Source of the DNA: JL08 sp963765555
GTDB taxonomy: Bacteria; Pseudomonadota; Alphaproteobacteria; Rhodobacterales; Rhodobacteraceae
NCBI GenBank assembly: GCA_963765555.1
Contig: CAVXWX010000003.1
Location: forward strand, 372,001 to 436,000
Direction of reading: 5' to 3'
Length of the DNA stretch: 64,000 bases
Below the pieces are notes generated by a model. The model had not been told where the DNA came from and made no database searches. It saw only the letters and a program-made list of their open reading frames with translations. Below are positions 17,021 through 27,462 of this stretch, piece by piece. Each line of letters starts with the position of its first letter. Positions within the stretch are counted from its first letter, which is position 1. A program made the translations under genes and the position numbers.

Positions 17021-18725
17021 ATGCCAATGATTTCTCGCCGTGATTTTTTGCAAGTTGGAATGGCCGCATCGGCCCTTGTGGGGGCGTCCGGTTTTGGCAA
17101 CTGGGCCCGTCTGGCGGCGCAGCAATCCCTGACGCAGGATCAACTGCTTGAATTCGACACGTTCGGCAATGTGTCCCTGATCCACGTGACAGATATTCAC
17201 GCGCAACTGAAACCGATCTACTTCCGCGAACCCGAGGTCAACATCGGCGTCGGCCCGAACAAGGGCGAGGTGCCCCACGTCACCGGTGCGGAGTTTCGCA
17301 AGCTCTACGGGATCGATGACGGCAGCCCGTCGGCCTATGCGCTGACCCATAATGATTTCACGTCGCTCGCGCAGGGGTATGGCCGCGTCGGGGGGCTGGA
17401 CCGCGTATCGACAGTGATCAACGCGATCCGCGCCGCACGCCCCGATGCATTGTTGCTGGATGGCGGCGATACATGGCACGGCAGCTATACCTGCTATCAG
17501 ACCGAAGGGCAGGACATGGTCAACGTGATGAACGCGTTGAAACCCGATGCGATGACCTTTCACTGGGAATTTACCCTGGGGTCGGCGCGGGTGCAGGAAA
17601 TCGTTGAAAACCTGCCCTTTGCCGCGCTGGGGCAGAATATTTTCGATGCCGAATGGGATGAACCGGCAGAACTGTTCAAGCCCTACCAGTTCTTCGAACG
17701 GGGCGGGGTCAAGATCGCCGTCATCGGACAGGCCTTTCCCTATATGCCGATCGCCAACCCCGGCTGGATGTTCCCCGAATACAGCTTTCGGCATCCGCGA
17801 TGAAAACATGCAGGCAATGGTGGACGAAGTGCGCGGCATGGGCGCGGAACTGGTGGTCTGCCTGTCCCATAACGGTTTTGACGTGGACAAGAAGATGGCG
17901 GGCCGTGTCAGCGGGATTGATGTGATCCTGTCAGGCCACACCCATGATGCATTGCCCGAACCGGTGCTGGTCGGGGATACCATTATCATCGCCTCGGGCA
18001 GCAACGGCAAATTTGTCAGCCGCGTCGATCTGGATGTGCGCGACGGGCAGATGATGGGCTTCCGGCACAAGCTGATCCCGATCTTTTCCGACGTGATTGC
18101 CCCCGATCCGGTGATCACATCCCTGATCGACGAACAGCGCGCGCCCTTCAAGGCCGATCTGGAACAGGTCATTGGCCAATCGGAATCGCTGCTGTACCGG
18201 CGCGGCAATTTCAACGGCACATGGGATGATCTGATCTGTGACGCGCTGATGTCGGAACGCGATGCCGATATCGCAATGTCGCCCGGTGTGCGCTGGGGTC
18301 CGTCGATCCTGCCCGGTCAGGACATCACCCGCGAAGACATCTGGAACGTCACGTCGATGACATATGGCAAAGCGTACCGCACGGAAATGACAGGGGAATT
18401 CATCCATGTCATTCTGGAAGACGTCGGCGACAACCTGTTCAATCCCGATCCCTATTACCAGCAGGGTGGCGATATGGTGCGCATCGGCGGCATGGGCTAC
18501 CGCATTGATATCACCAAGCCGCAGGGCGAACGTATCACCGATATGACATTGCTGAAAACCGGCGAGGCGATCGATCCGGCCAAAACCTATGTGGTTGCTG
18601 GCTGGGCGTCGGTCAACGAAGGCACCGAGGGGCCGCAAATCTGGGATGTGGTGGAAAACCACATCGCCAAACTGGGCACCGTCAGCGTGACACCCAATAC
18701 ATCTGTCAAAGTCGTAGGGGCCTGA
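17021..18725 (+). CDS. soxB: SoxB, dimanganese S-sulfosulfanyl-thiosulfohydrolase, frameshifted
   Basis: About 567 residues after correction. A Tat signal (SRRDFLQVGMAASA) leads a 5'-nucleotidase-like fold. Metal-ligand motifs are VTDIHAQLKP, DGGDTWHGS, GHTHDA and the HWEFTLG segment that replaces the nucleotidase GNHEF. The frame changes near 17784, where one T less in the TTT of the AGCTTTCGG site gives EYSFGIRDENM, as in other SoxB proteins. SoxB hydrolyses the terminal sulfone from SoxY as sulfate. ATG 17021 and ATG 17027 are both possible starts. Confidence 0.93.
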
Positions 18726-18758
18726 CCGCCCGCGACGGTTTGACGTGTTTTTTATTCC

Positions 18759-18784
18759 ATCAAATTCATTAAAGTGAATTTGAT
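18759..18784. promoter_or_regulatory. Strong operator-like palindrome upstream of soxC
   Basis: ATCAAATTCA and TGAATTTGAT form a perfect 10-bp inverted repeat with a 6-base spacer. The core is ATTC-N8-GAAT, the same as the site before soxX. It lies in the 81-base gap between soxB and soxC, 22 bases from the soxC start, so it points to an internal repressor-controlled promoter for soxCDEF. Confidence 0.75.
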
Positions 18785-18806
18785 TGTTCAAGAAGGAGAC
18801 AATGGC

Positions 18807-20075
18807 ATGCGTTTCAGCGCGAAGGGCAAAACACCATCCCGGCGCCAGTTTCTGGCAGGTGCTGCGGCTGCGGGGGCCGGGGCAGTCACGGCCAGCGCCG
18901 CAAAGGCCGAAGGTGATCCACTGATCACAGAAGTGCAGGATTGGGCGCGGGGGCTGGGCGACGGTGTGGACGAAACACCCTATGGCCTGCCGATCGAATT
19001 TGAATCCGATGTGGTGCGCCGCAATGTGGAATGGCTGACGGCTGACACGATCAGTTCGATCAACTTTACCCCGATCCACGCGCTGGACGGAACCATCACG
19101 CCACAGGGCTGTGCGTTTGAACGCCACCACTCCGGCGCGATCGAACTGGCGAAACAGGATTACCGGTTGATGATCAATGGCTTGGTCGACACACCTTTGG
19201 TGTTCACCTATGCCGATCTGGAACGGTTTCCGCGCGAAAACCACGTGTATTTCTGCGAATGTGCCGCCAATACCGGCATGGAATGGGCCGGTGCGCAGTT
19301 GAACGGCGCGCAGTTCACCCACGGCATGATCCACAACATGGAATATACCGGCGTGCCGCTGAAAACCCTGCTGAACGAGGCGGGTGTGCAGACGACCGGA
19401 AAATGGGTTTATGTCGAAGGGGCCGATGCATCCAGCAACGGCCGGTCGATCCCGCTGGACAAGGCGCTTGAGGATGTTCTGGTAGCCTTCAAGGCCAATG
19501 GCGAGGCCTTGCGCAAGGAACACGGCTATCCCGTGCGTCTGGTCGTGCCGGGTTGGGAAGGCAACATGTGGATCAAATGGCTGCGCCGGATCGAAGTGAC
19601 CGATCAGGCGATCGAAAGCCGCGAGGAAACCAGCAAATACACCGACGTTCTGGAAAACGGCATCGCCCGCAAATGGACGTGGGAAATGGATGCGAAATCG
19701 GTTGTGACCAGCCCCAGTCCGCAGGCCCCGATCACCCACGGCAAGGGGCCGCTGGTGATTTCCGGTCTGGCATGGTCGGGCAGGGGTGCCATCACCCGCG
19801 TCGATGTCAGCAAGGACGGTGGCAAGACATGGGAAACCGCCCGTCTCGCCGCCCCGGGCCAAAGCCGCGCACTGACACGGTTCTATCTGGATACCACATG
19901 GGACGGTGAAGAAATGCTGCTGCAAAGCCGCGCCATCGACGAAACCGGTTACGTGCAACCGACCAAGGCGCAACTGCGCGAGGTGCGCGGCCTGAATTCG
20001 ATCTATCACAATAACTGCATCCAGACATGGTGGGTGAAAGCAAACGGAGAGGCGGAAAATGTCGAAGTCTCGTAA
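18807..20075 (+). CDS. soxC: SoxC, molybdenum sulfane dehydrogenase subunit
   Basis: 422 residues with a Tat signal (SRRQFLAGAAAAGAGAV). The sulfite-oxidase-type molybdopterin domain includes FCECAANTGMEW, whose Cys152 should bind molybdenum, and the C-terminal dimerisation domain has SGLAWSGRGAITRVDVS. I start at ATG 18807 because AAGGAGAC lies six bases before it; an upstream GTG would fall inside the palindrome. SoxCD oxidises the sulfane sulfur on SoxY, so sulfate is made without storing sulfur. The end overlaps soxD by 17 bases. Confidence 0.93.
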   Translation: MRFSAKGKTPSRRQFLAGAAAAGAGAVTASAAKAEGDPLITEVQDWARGLGDGVDETPYGLPIEFESDVVRRNVEWLTADTISSINFTPIHALDGTITPQGCAFERHHSGAIELAKQDYRLMINGLVDTPLVFTYADLERFPRENHVYFCECAANTGMEWAGAQLNGAQFTHGMIHNMEYTGVPLKTLLNEAGVQTTGKWVYVEGADASSNGRSIPLDKALEDVLVAFKANGEALRKEHGYPVRLVVPGWEGNMWIKWLRRIEVTDQAIESREETSKYTDVLENGIARKWTWEMDAKSVVTSPSPQAPITHGKGPLVISGLAWSGRGAITRVDVSKDGGKTWETARLAAPGQSRALTRFYLDTTWDGEEMLLQSRAIDETGYVQPTKAQLREVRGLNSIYHNNCIQTWWVKANGEAENVEVS

Positions 20076-21100
20076 TCTTCTGACGGGTGCAACACTGGCC
20101 GCGACACTGGCGGCGGGCCCCGCACTGGCCGAAAAACTGGGCCTGGGGCGTCCGGCCCTGCCCGAAGAGATCGCCGCATGGGATCTGGATGTCAGCCCCG
20201 ATGGCACCGGCCTGCCGGCCGGATCCGGCGATGTCTGGACGGGCGATGAACTGTTTGCCGAACATTGTGCGGTTTGCCACGGCGATTTTGCCGAAGGTGT
20301 TGGCAACTGGCCCAAGCTGGCCGGTGGCTTTGACACGCTCGACCGTCAGGATCCGGTCAAAACGGTGGGATCGTACTGGCCCTATCTGTCCACCACTTGG
20401 GATTACGTCAACCGGTCAATGCCGTTTGGCAATGCCCAGTCGCTGGAACCGGACGAAGTATACGCGATTGTGGCCTATATCCTGTATTCCAACGATCTGG
20501 TCGATGACGATTTCGTGCTGTCCAACGAAACCTTTCTGGACGTCGAAATGCCCAACGCCGACGGGTTTATTATTGACGACCGTGCCGAAACCGAACTGGC
20601 ACAGTTTTCGGGTGAACCTTGCATGACCGATTGCAAGGACAGCGTTGAAATCACCATGCGTGCCGCAGTTCTGGATGTCACGCCCGAAGAAGACACAGAA
20701 GAGGCCGCAGCCGCTCCTGCTGCGACAGAAGAACAGGCTGCTGTGGCGGAAGAACCGGTTGTCGTCGCCGCGCTGGACCCCGAATTGGTCGAAGCGGGCG
20801 AAAAGGTGTTCAAGAAATGCAAGGCCTGCCATCAGGTCGGCGCCGATGCGAAAAACAGAACCGGCCCGATCCTGAACGGCATCGTCGATGCGCCCGCCGG
20901 TGCGGTGGCCGATTTCAAATATTCCAACGCACTGATCGAGGCGGCAGGCGAAGGTCTGATCTGGGACGAGGCCGCATTGACCGCATTCCTGACCAAACCC
21001 AAGGCGTTCATGAACGGCACCAAGATGTCATTTGCTGGGCCTGCGCAAGGAAGACGATATCACGGCGATCCTTGCCTATCTCAGATCCTATCAGGAGTAA
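20059..21100 (+). CDS. soxD: SoxD, diheme cytochrome c, frameshifted
   Basis: About 346 residues after correction. Signal peptide, then a first heme site CAVCH (Cys70-His74), an acidic Ala/Glu-rich linker, and a second heme site CKACH in the C-terminal domain. The frame changes near 21035: one G less restores MSFAGLRKEDDITAIL and the stop at 21100. SoxD takes electrons from SoxC. The start overlaps soxC and the stop lies three bases before soxE. Confidence 0.92.
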
Positions 21101-21103
21101 GCA

Positions 21104-21817
21104 ATGCGTTCCGTTCTGTTGACGTTTGGCCTGTTGGTGCTGCCCCTTGGCGGCGCCGTTCAGGCCGAACAGGAGGTGCAACAGATCGGCGATGCGGCGC
21201 GCGGCGAAACCCTGTTTTCGCAGTGCAGCGGATGCCACAAGGTCGGGGCCGGCGCACAAAGCGGCATCGGCCCGCATCTGAACGGTATCTACGGGCGCAA
21301 GGCGGCGGCCATTGACGGGTTCTTTTATTCCAAGGGCATCGAACGCGCCGCCAAGGATGGCCTGATCTGGGAACTGGCAACCCTTGATGCCTATATCGAA
21401 AACCCCAAGGCGCTGGTCAGCGGCACAAGGATGAGTTTTCGCGGCATCAAAGACCCGCAAGACCGCCACGATGTGCTGGCCTATTTGCGTCTCTTTTCCG
21501 ACAATCCCGCCAACATCCCCGAGGCCGCGCCGACCGCGCAGGCGCGCGAGGTGGACCTGCCACCCGATATTCTGGCGATTGTCGGCGATCCCGAATACGG
21601 CGCGTACCTGTCCAGCGAATGCAGCACCTGCCACCAGATTGATGGCAGCGATGCAGGGATTCCATCCATCACGCGCTGGCCATCGGAAGATTTTGTCGTC
21701 GCCATGCACGCCTACAAACAGAAATTGCGGCCCCATCCCGTCATGCAGATGATGGCGGGCCGCCTGTCGGATGAAGAAATCGCAGCCCTTGCTGCATATT
21801 ACGGAGCGTTGGACTAG
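21104..21817 (+). CDS. soxE: SoxE, diheme cytochrome c
   Basis: 237 residues with a signal peptide and two heme sites, CSGCH (Cys41-His45) and CSTCH (Cys173-His177). SoxE accompanies SoxF in Rhodobacterales sox clusters; the pair resembles a flavocytochrome c sulfide dehydrogenase, with SoxE as the cytochrome subunit. The N-terminal domain resembles the SoxD C-terminal domain (GTRMSFRGIKD versus GTKMSFAGLRKED), which suggests gene duplication. A QVGGRL-like region near the end has MMAGRLSDEEIAALAAYY. Confidence 0.9.
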   Translation: MRSVLLTFGLLVLPLGGAVQAEQEVQQIGDAARGETLFSQCSGCHKVGAGAQSGIGPHLNGIYGRKAAAIDGFFYSKGIERAAKDGLIWELATLDAYIENPKALVSGTRMSFRGIKDPQDRHDVLAYLRLFSDNPANIPEAAPTAQAREVDLPPDILAIVGDPEYGAYLSSECSTCHQIDGSDAGIPSITRWPSEDFVVAMHAYKQKLRPHPVMQMMAGRLSDEEIAALAAYYGALD

Positions 21818-21845
21818 CCGCGCTCTTTCACGGGAGGAGAAGGCA

Positions 21846-23115
21846 ATGACATTGAACAGACGTGATTTTATCGGGTCGTCCGCAGCGGCGGCAACGCTGC
21901 TCAGCGCGCCGATGGTGCAGGCCGCAAGCCATGGGCGGCCCAAGGTTGTCGTGATCGGCGGCGGCGCAGGCGGGGCCACCGCGGCCCGCTATATCGCCAA
22001 GGACAGCAAGGGCGAAATTGATGTCACGCTGGTCGAGCCGTCACGCAGCTATTACACCTGCTTCTTCTCCAATCTTTATATCGGTGGCTTCCGCGATATC
22101 CAAAGCCTTGCCCATTCCTATGGCACATTGGCGTCCGATTACGGCATAAACGTCGTGCATGACTGGGCCGTCGGGCATTGATCGGGATGCCAGAACCGTC
22201 ACCCTCGCGGGCGGATCGGTGCTGCCTTATGACCGGCTGGTTCTGTCACCCGGTATTGATTTTGTTGACGGTGCCGTCGAAGGCTGGGATTTGTCCGCAC
22301 AGAACGCGATGCCGCACGCCTATAAGGGCGGGTCACAAACCGAACTGCTTAAGGCGCAGATCATGGCGATGCCCGAAGGCGGCACATTCGCGATGGTCGC
22401 CCCGCCCAATCCCTTTCGCTGCCCACCCGGACCTTATGAACGCGTGTCGATGGTGGCGCACCTGTTAAAGGCCAACAACCCGACGGCCAAGATCATCGTC
22501 GCGGACCCCAAGGCCAAATTCTCCAAAATGGCGCTGTTTCAGGAAGGGTGGGGCACGCATTATTCCGGCATGATCGACTGGATCGGCGAGGATTTCGGCG
22601 GTGGCAACGTATCGGTCAACCCCGATGCAATGACCGTGACCATTGATGGCGAAGAAACGCAGGTTGATGTGTGCAATGTCATCCCCGCGCAAAAGGCGGG
22701 GCGCATCTGCGAAATGGCGGGCATCACCGAAGGCAACTGGGCACCTGTGTCAGGCCACACGATGCAAAGCCGGCTGGATGAAAACATCCATGTTCTGGGC
22801 GATGCCACCAATCAGGGCGATATGCCGAAATCGGGCTTTTCCGCCAATTCACAGGCCAAGGTCGCGGCCATGGCCATTCGCGGGGCGTTGACCGGATCAT
22901 CGGTGTTTCCGGCCAAGTTTTCCAACACCTGCTGGTCACTGATTGATACCGATGATGGCGTCAAGGTCGGGGCGACATATGAAGCCACTGACGAAAAGAT
23001 CGCCAAGGTGGACGGCTTTATCTCGCAGACCGGCGAAAGCGGCGACCTGCGCAAGGTGACGTATGAGGAAAGCCTTGGCTGGTATGACGGGATCACGTCC
23101 GACATGTTCGGATAG
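21846..23115 (+). CDS. soxF: SoxF, FCSD-like flavoprotein, frameshifted
   Basis: About 422 residues after correction. A Tat signal (NRRDFIGSSAAAATLL) precedes an FAD dinucleotide fold (VVVIGGGAGGATAAR). Redox cysteines in YYTCFFSNLY and PFRCPPGPYE are those expected in flavocytochrome c sulfide dehydrogenases. The frame changes near 22172; one G less gives HDWAVGIDRDARTVTL. SoxF has sulfide dehydrogenase activity in Paracoccus and increases thiosulfate oxidation. GGGAGGAGAAGGCA precedes ATG 21846. A strong terminator follows. Confidence 0.9.
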
Positions 23116-23140
23116 GTCGGGCGCGCAACGCTCCTTGGGA

Positions 23141-23173
23141 AACGCCCGCGGGTTACAGCGCGGGCGTTTTTTT
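23141..23173 (+). terminator. Intrinsic terminator after soxF
   Basis: ACGCCCGCG and CGCGGGCGT form a perfect stem of 9 bp followed by a long T run, 26 bases after the soxF stop. It ends the sox operon and lies between convergent genes. Confidence 0.92.
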
Positions 23174-24380
23174 GTCTGGTAAGCCCGAGATCCTTCAACA
23201 GGTCAGGGATGCGGTCGCGGAACTTGAAAAACCCGCGCGTCGCGTGTGGCCACGCGGCCCCATCATAGGGGCGCAGCATCCGGATCACCGGAATGTCGGG
23301 GCGTTGTATTTCAACTTGGCGCAACGCATCTGCGACCGGCCCGACCGGCGCATAGGGTGTGATGATCTGGGCCAGATCGTTTGCATCGATCCAGTCGATC
23401 AGGGCGTCGGGCGGGCAGGGGCCGGTCACATCGCCCAACCTGTCGCGCCACCGCTCGCGCACATCCTGCATTGCGCCTTGATTGAACTCCGCAACATGCG
23501 GCGCAACGGCCAGCGGACTAAGACCGCCGGTTGCGTCCAGAAACATCGTCGCAGCGGGCGACGCAGTCTGCGGGCAGCATAAATCCGGGGCTCAGATCAT
23601 CGCCGTGCAGGATCAGCCCTGTGCGCTGCGTTTGATCCCGTTCCTGTGGTGGGGGCGTCCAATGCGGCGGCGGATCGGGCGGGGCATCCACGGGAACGGC
23701 GATCTGCGCCAGTTGTCCGTGCGGGGCAAACCGCCCGTCGGTGTATTTTTCGATATTGTCGGCGCGCGCCAGATAGGTCTTGCCCTTGGTCTGTGCGCCC
23801 GCCACCCAGCGCCAGCCCAACGTGTTCGACGCCGGATCACCGTCCAGCAGGTGGCGCAAAAAGAAATCCGCGCCCAGCACCCATGGCAGGCGCAGCGTAA
23901 ACACCCAGATCGACGCGAACCACATCCGCGCGTGATTGTGCAGATACCCTGTTTGCACCAGTTCACGCGCCCAGTGATCGAAACAGGCAATGCCGGTTTC
24001 CCCCAGACACGCGGCCTGCCATTCGGTGCGCAGACCTTGCGCGGTTTGCACGTGATCCAGCGCGCGCGCCAGATCGGCGCGGTACTGCGCCCAGACCGCA
24101 GGGCGCTGTTCCAGCCAGCCTTTCCAGTAGGTGCGCCAGAACACTTCTTGCACGAATTTTTGTGCGGCGGCGGGCGAATGGCGCGCCAGCGTCGCCTCCA
24201 GAACCTCTTGTTCGGTGATCAGGCGGGTGCGCAGATAGGGCGACAGGGTCGACACGTGGGTGTGCGATCCGGCCCCCAGATCATAATTGCGCAGGCGCGC
24301 GTAGTCGCCCCCGCCTTGGGCGCAAAGCGCGCCAACCGTTCCAGTGCGGCGGTGCGTGTCGGGGGAAAAACATCTGTCAT
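23153..24380 (-). CDS. FAD-binding photolyase/cryptochrome-like protein, frameshifted
   Basis: About 400 residues over three frames. The readable parts are ARFAPKAG, then NYDLGAGSHTHVSTLSPYLR after a one-base correction near 24315, RFAP and WKGWLEQRP in the long middle part, HNHARMWFASIWVFTLRLPW (FAD-binding helix) and YTDGRFAPHGQ, then a second correction near 23563. The FAD-binding domain is present, but no N-terminal antenna domain of about 130 residues. It could be a short photolyase-like DNA-repair or blue-light protein. The C-terminal end is unclear because the frame runs into soxF without a stop; another indel with a stop at 23153 is my best guess. Confidence 0.6.
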
Positions 24381-24523
24381 GAGGCGCGATCTAGGGTGGG
24401 GCCCGGCCCCTTCAACCCTGTCAAACCGCGCCACCCCCCCTTGCAGCCCCCCAAGGGCGACACTAAGACTCTGCTAACAGTTCGTCGGGTATGGTCCCGA
24501 CACATCAAAGCAGGCAGGCCGAT

Positions 24524-25159
24524 ATGCACGATCCTATCGATACCTACATGAACACCTTGTCCCGATGGTTGTTGAACAGACCAGCCGGGGCGAACGCGCC
24601 TATGACATCTTTTCGCGCCTGCTGAAGGAACGGATCATTTTCCTGTCAACGGGCCGGTGCATGACGGCATGTCATCGCTGATCGTGGCGCAGCTGTTGCA
24701 TCTTGAGGCGGAAAACCCGTCCAAGGAAATCAGCATGTACATCAACAGCCCCGGCGGCGTCGTGACCTCGGGTCTGTCGATCTATGACACGATGCAATAC
24801 ATCAAACCCAAGGTCAGCACGCTGGTGATCGGGCAGGCGGCGTCGATGGGGTCTTTGCTGCTGACGGCGGGTGAAAAGGGCATGCGGTTTTCGCTGCCCA
24901 ACAGCCGCGTCATGGTGCACCAGCCCTCGGGCGGGTATCAGGGGCAGGCGACGGATATCATGATCCACGCGCAGGAAACCCAGAAGCTGAAAACGCGGTT
25001 GAACGAAATTTACGTCAAGCCACACCGGCCAGACCCTGAAAAAGGTCGAGGCCGCGCTGGAGCGTGACAATTTCATGTCGCCCGAAGAAGCGCAAGGACT
25101 GGGGCCTGATCGACGAGATCGTCGAAAGCCGCCCGAAAGGCGATGATGAAGACAGCTAA
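24524..25159 (+). CDS. clpP: ClpP protease subunit, multiply frameshifted
   Basis: About 210 residues when four indels are corrected (near 24558, 24650, 25022 and 25092). It begins MHDPIDTYMNTL and includes RAYDIFSRLLKERIIF, the serine motif GQAASMGSLLL, and the histidine motif VMVHQPSGGYQGQA. ClpP forms the 14-subunit chamber for ClpX- and ClpA-dependent proteolysis in the cytoplasm. The gene is normally indispensable in alphaproteobacteria and is followed by clpX, so loss by real mutation is unlikely; the indels look like assembly faults. Confidence 0.88.
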
Positions 25160-25328
25160 GCAATCGCTGCCAGGCGTGATGCAGGATCACATCGTGTGGT
25201 CCTGCCATCGGCGCAAAGCGCATTTTGCGATTGTGGTGCTCAGAGTGCTGGCCTAAGCTGGCCAAATCAGGACGTATCCGGCCCGTGTTCCGGCCGGACG
25301 CGACACAGTAAAGCCTGAAAGGTTTGAC

Positions 25329-26599
25329 ATGGCGACGAATTCAAGCGGCGACAGCAAAAACACACTTTACTGCAGCTTTTGCGGCAAAAGCCAGCACGAG
25401 GTGCGCAAGCTGATTGCGGGCCCGACCGTGTTCATCTGCGATGAATGTGTCGAACTGTGCATGGATATCATCCGCGAAGAAACCAAGGCCAGCGGCCTGA
25501 AATCGACCGACGGCGTGCCAACCCCCAAGGAGATTTGCGGCGTTCTGGACGATTATGTGATCGGGCAGGCCACCGCCAAACGGGTGTTGTCGGTGGCGGT
25601 GCACAACCATTACAAACGTCTGAACCACGCCCAGAAGGCGGGCAATGACATCGAACTGGCGAAATCCAACATCCTGCTGATCGGTCCGACCGGCTGCGGT
25701 AAGACCCTGCTGGCGCAAACGCTGGCGCGCATTCTGGATGTGCCGTTCACGATGGCCGATGCCACCACGCTGACCGAAGCGGGCTATGTCGGCGAAGACG
25801 TTGAAAACATCATCCTCAAGCTGTTGCAGTCGTCCGAATACAACGTCGAACGCGCGCAACGCGGCATCGTCTATATTGACGAGGTCGACAAGATCACCCG
25901 CAAGTCCGAAAACCCGTCGATCACCCGCGATGTGTCGGGCGAAGGTGTGCAGCAGGCGCTGTTGAAGCTGATGGAAGGCACCGTTGCGTCTGTGCCACCA
26001 CAGGGCGGGCGCAAGCATCCGCAGCAGGAATTCCTGCAAGTGGACACAACCAACATCCTGTTCATCTGCGGCGGGGCCTTTGCGGGGCTTGACAAGATCA
26101 TCGCCGCGCGCGGCAAGGGCAGCGCCATGGGCTTTGGCGCCGATGTGCGCGACAATGACGATCGCGGCGTGGGTGAGATCTTTACCGATCTGGAACCCGA
26201 AGATCTGCTGAAATTCGGCCTGATCCCGGAATTTGTCGGCCGTCTGCCGGTTCTGGCCACGCTGGAAGATCTGGACGAAGACGCGCTGGTCACCATTCTG
26301 ACCCAGCCGAAGAACGCATTGGTCAAGCAGTACCAGCGCCTGTTCGAACTGGAAGACACCGCAGCTGACCTTTACCGATGACGCGCTGAGAGCGATTGCC
26401 AAACGCGCGATCCAGCGCAAAACCGGTGCGCGGGGTCTGCGCTCGATCCTGGAAGATATCCTGCTGGATACGATGTTCGATTTGCCCGGGCTTGGATACC
26501 GTGACCGAGGTTGTGGTGAACGAAGAGGCGGTGAATTCCGATGCCGCGCCGTTGATGATCCACGCCGATGCCGAAAAGAAACCCGCCACGGCGGGCTAG
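25329..26599 (+). CDS. clpX: ClpX ATPase subunit, frameshifted
   Basis: About 422 residues. The zinc-binding domain has CSFCGKSQHE and FICDECVELC. Walker A is GPTGCGKT and Walker B is GIVYIDEVDKI; the pore and sensor segments GYVGEDVEN and LIPEFVGRLPV are intact. Two one-base insertions break the C-terminal domain, near 26358 (restoring EDTQLTFTDDALRAIAKRAI) and near 26493 (restoring DLPGLDTVTEVVVNEE). ClpX unfolds tagged proteins for ClpP. It is 169 bases after clpP, with no recognised gene in between. Confidence 0.92.
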
Positions 26600-26601
26600 C
26601 C

Positions 26602-26985
26602 ATGGCGGGCGATCCGGCGCATTTCTTCCGGCGGGCCTTACGAATCCCGAATCGGATATTGCCGTGCCACCGTGGCAAACGGCATGGTCTTCGTGTCCGG
26701 CACGGTTGCGGGCGGACCGGATGTGCCAACCGATGTTGTCGAACAGTGCAAATCCGCGCTTGCCATCATCGGCGGCCCTGAACGAGGCGGGCGCCGGTTT
26801 TGCCGATGTGGTCCGCGTCAACTATATCCTGCCCGATGTCAAAGATTTCGAACCGTGCTGGCCCCTGTTGCAGGCGACATTCGGGGAAAACCCGCCAGCG
26901 ACCATGATGATCGAAAGCAATCTGATCGACCCGAAATACAGGATCGAGATCGAAGTCGACCGCCTGCCTGCCTGTCGCGCAATAG
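26602..26985 (+). CDS. RidA/YjgF-family protein, multiply frameshifted
   Basis: About 125 residues when joined. Readable family segments are SSGGPYESRIGYCRA, then VANGMVFVSGTVAGG in a second frame, and ALNEAGAGFADVVRVNYILPD and MMIESNLIDPKYRIEIEVDRLP in a third. RidA-type proteins hydrolyse reactive enamine/imine intermediates or belong to related subfamilies; the extended middle is like the roseobacter subgroup of unknown substrate. Near the 3' end a CCTG unit is repeated three times, and removing one copy gives the expected end at TAG 26985. It follows clpX by three bases. Confidence 0.7.
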
Positions 26986-27066
26986 ATCGCCAAGACACGC
27001 GCCCTTGTCACTGGACCTTTGGCTGGCTTTGGTTCATATCTGATCCAACAAATGTCGGAGGCCTGC

Positions 27067-27451
27067 ATGGGCATCGTGAACAAAATCTTGCGCCTGTTTA
27101 CCTGGTGGGACGGGCAAACCCTGAACACCCAGTTTTTCACGTGGCGCAAGGGCAAGCGCGTCGGCGAAGATGATCAAGGCAATATGTTCTATACCAATGC
27201 TGACGGGTCCAAACGCTGGGTGATTTTCAACGGCGAAGCCGAGGCAAGCCGCATTTCGCCCGATTGGCACGGGTGGTTGCACCGCACATGGGATGAACCG
27301 CCCACAGAAAAACCACTGGCGAAAAAGACATGGGAAAAGCCGCATCAGGAAAACCTGACCGGCACGGCTATGGCTTATGCGCCGGCCGGATCGATCCGGC
27401 GGGCAGATCCGGCGAACCGCGTCGGATTACGAGGCGTGGACACCCGAATAG
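27067..27451 (+). CDS. NDUFA12-like complex I accessory subunit, frameshifted at the end
   Basis: About 127 residues. Conserved segments of the NDUFA12 (17.2 kDa, B17.2) family are LFTWWDGQTLNTQFFTWRKG, WHGWLHRTWDEPP and WEKPHQENLTGTAMAY. It is an accessory subunit of respiratory complex I found in alphaproteobacteria and mitochondria. The frame slips near 27415; the correct end is DYEAWTPE and TAG 27449-27451. Without this correction it appears fused to the following mlaD, which I reject. Confidence 0.85.
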
Positions 27452-27462
27452 GGGCACAGAAC

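Noticed and set aside
17931..20336. An 801-codon open frame on the minus strand opposite soxB, soxC and soxD
   Set aside because: It is composition-driven: high GC in the third position of the real genes leaves the opposite strand open. Its sequence has no recognisable domain and the plus-strand genes are clear.
24660..25265. A 197-codon minus-strand frame opposite clpP
   Set aside because: clpP is unmistakable on the plus strand; the antisense frame has no features of a protein family.
25341..26729. A 462-codon minus-strand frame opposite clpX
   Set aside because: It mirrors clpX, has a biased Arg/Gln/His composition and no start signal. It is a shadow frame.
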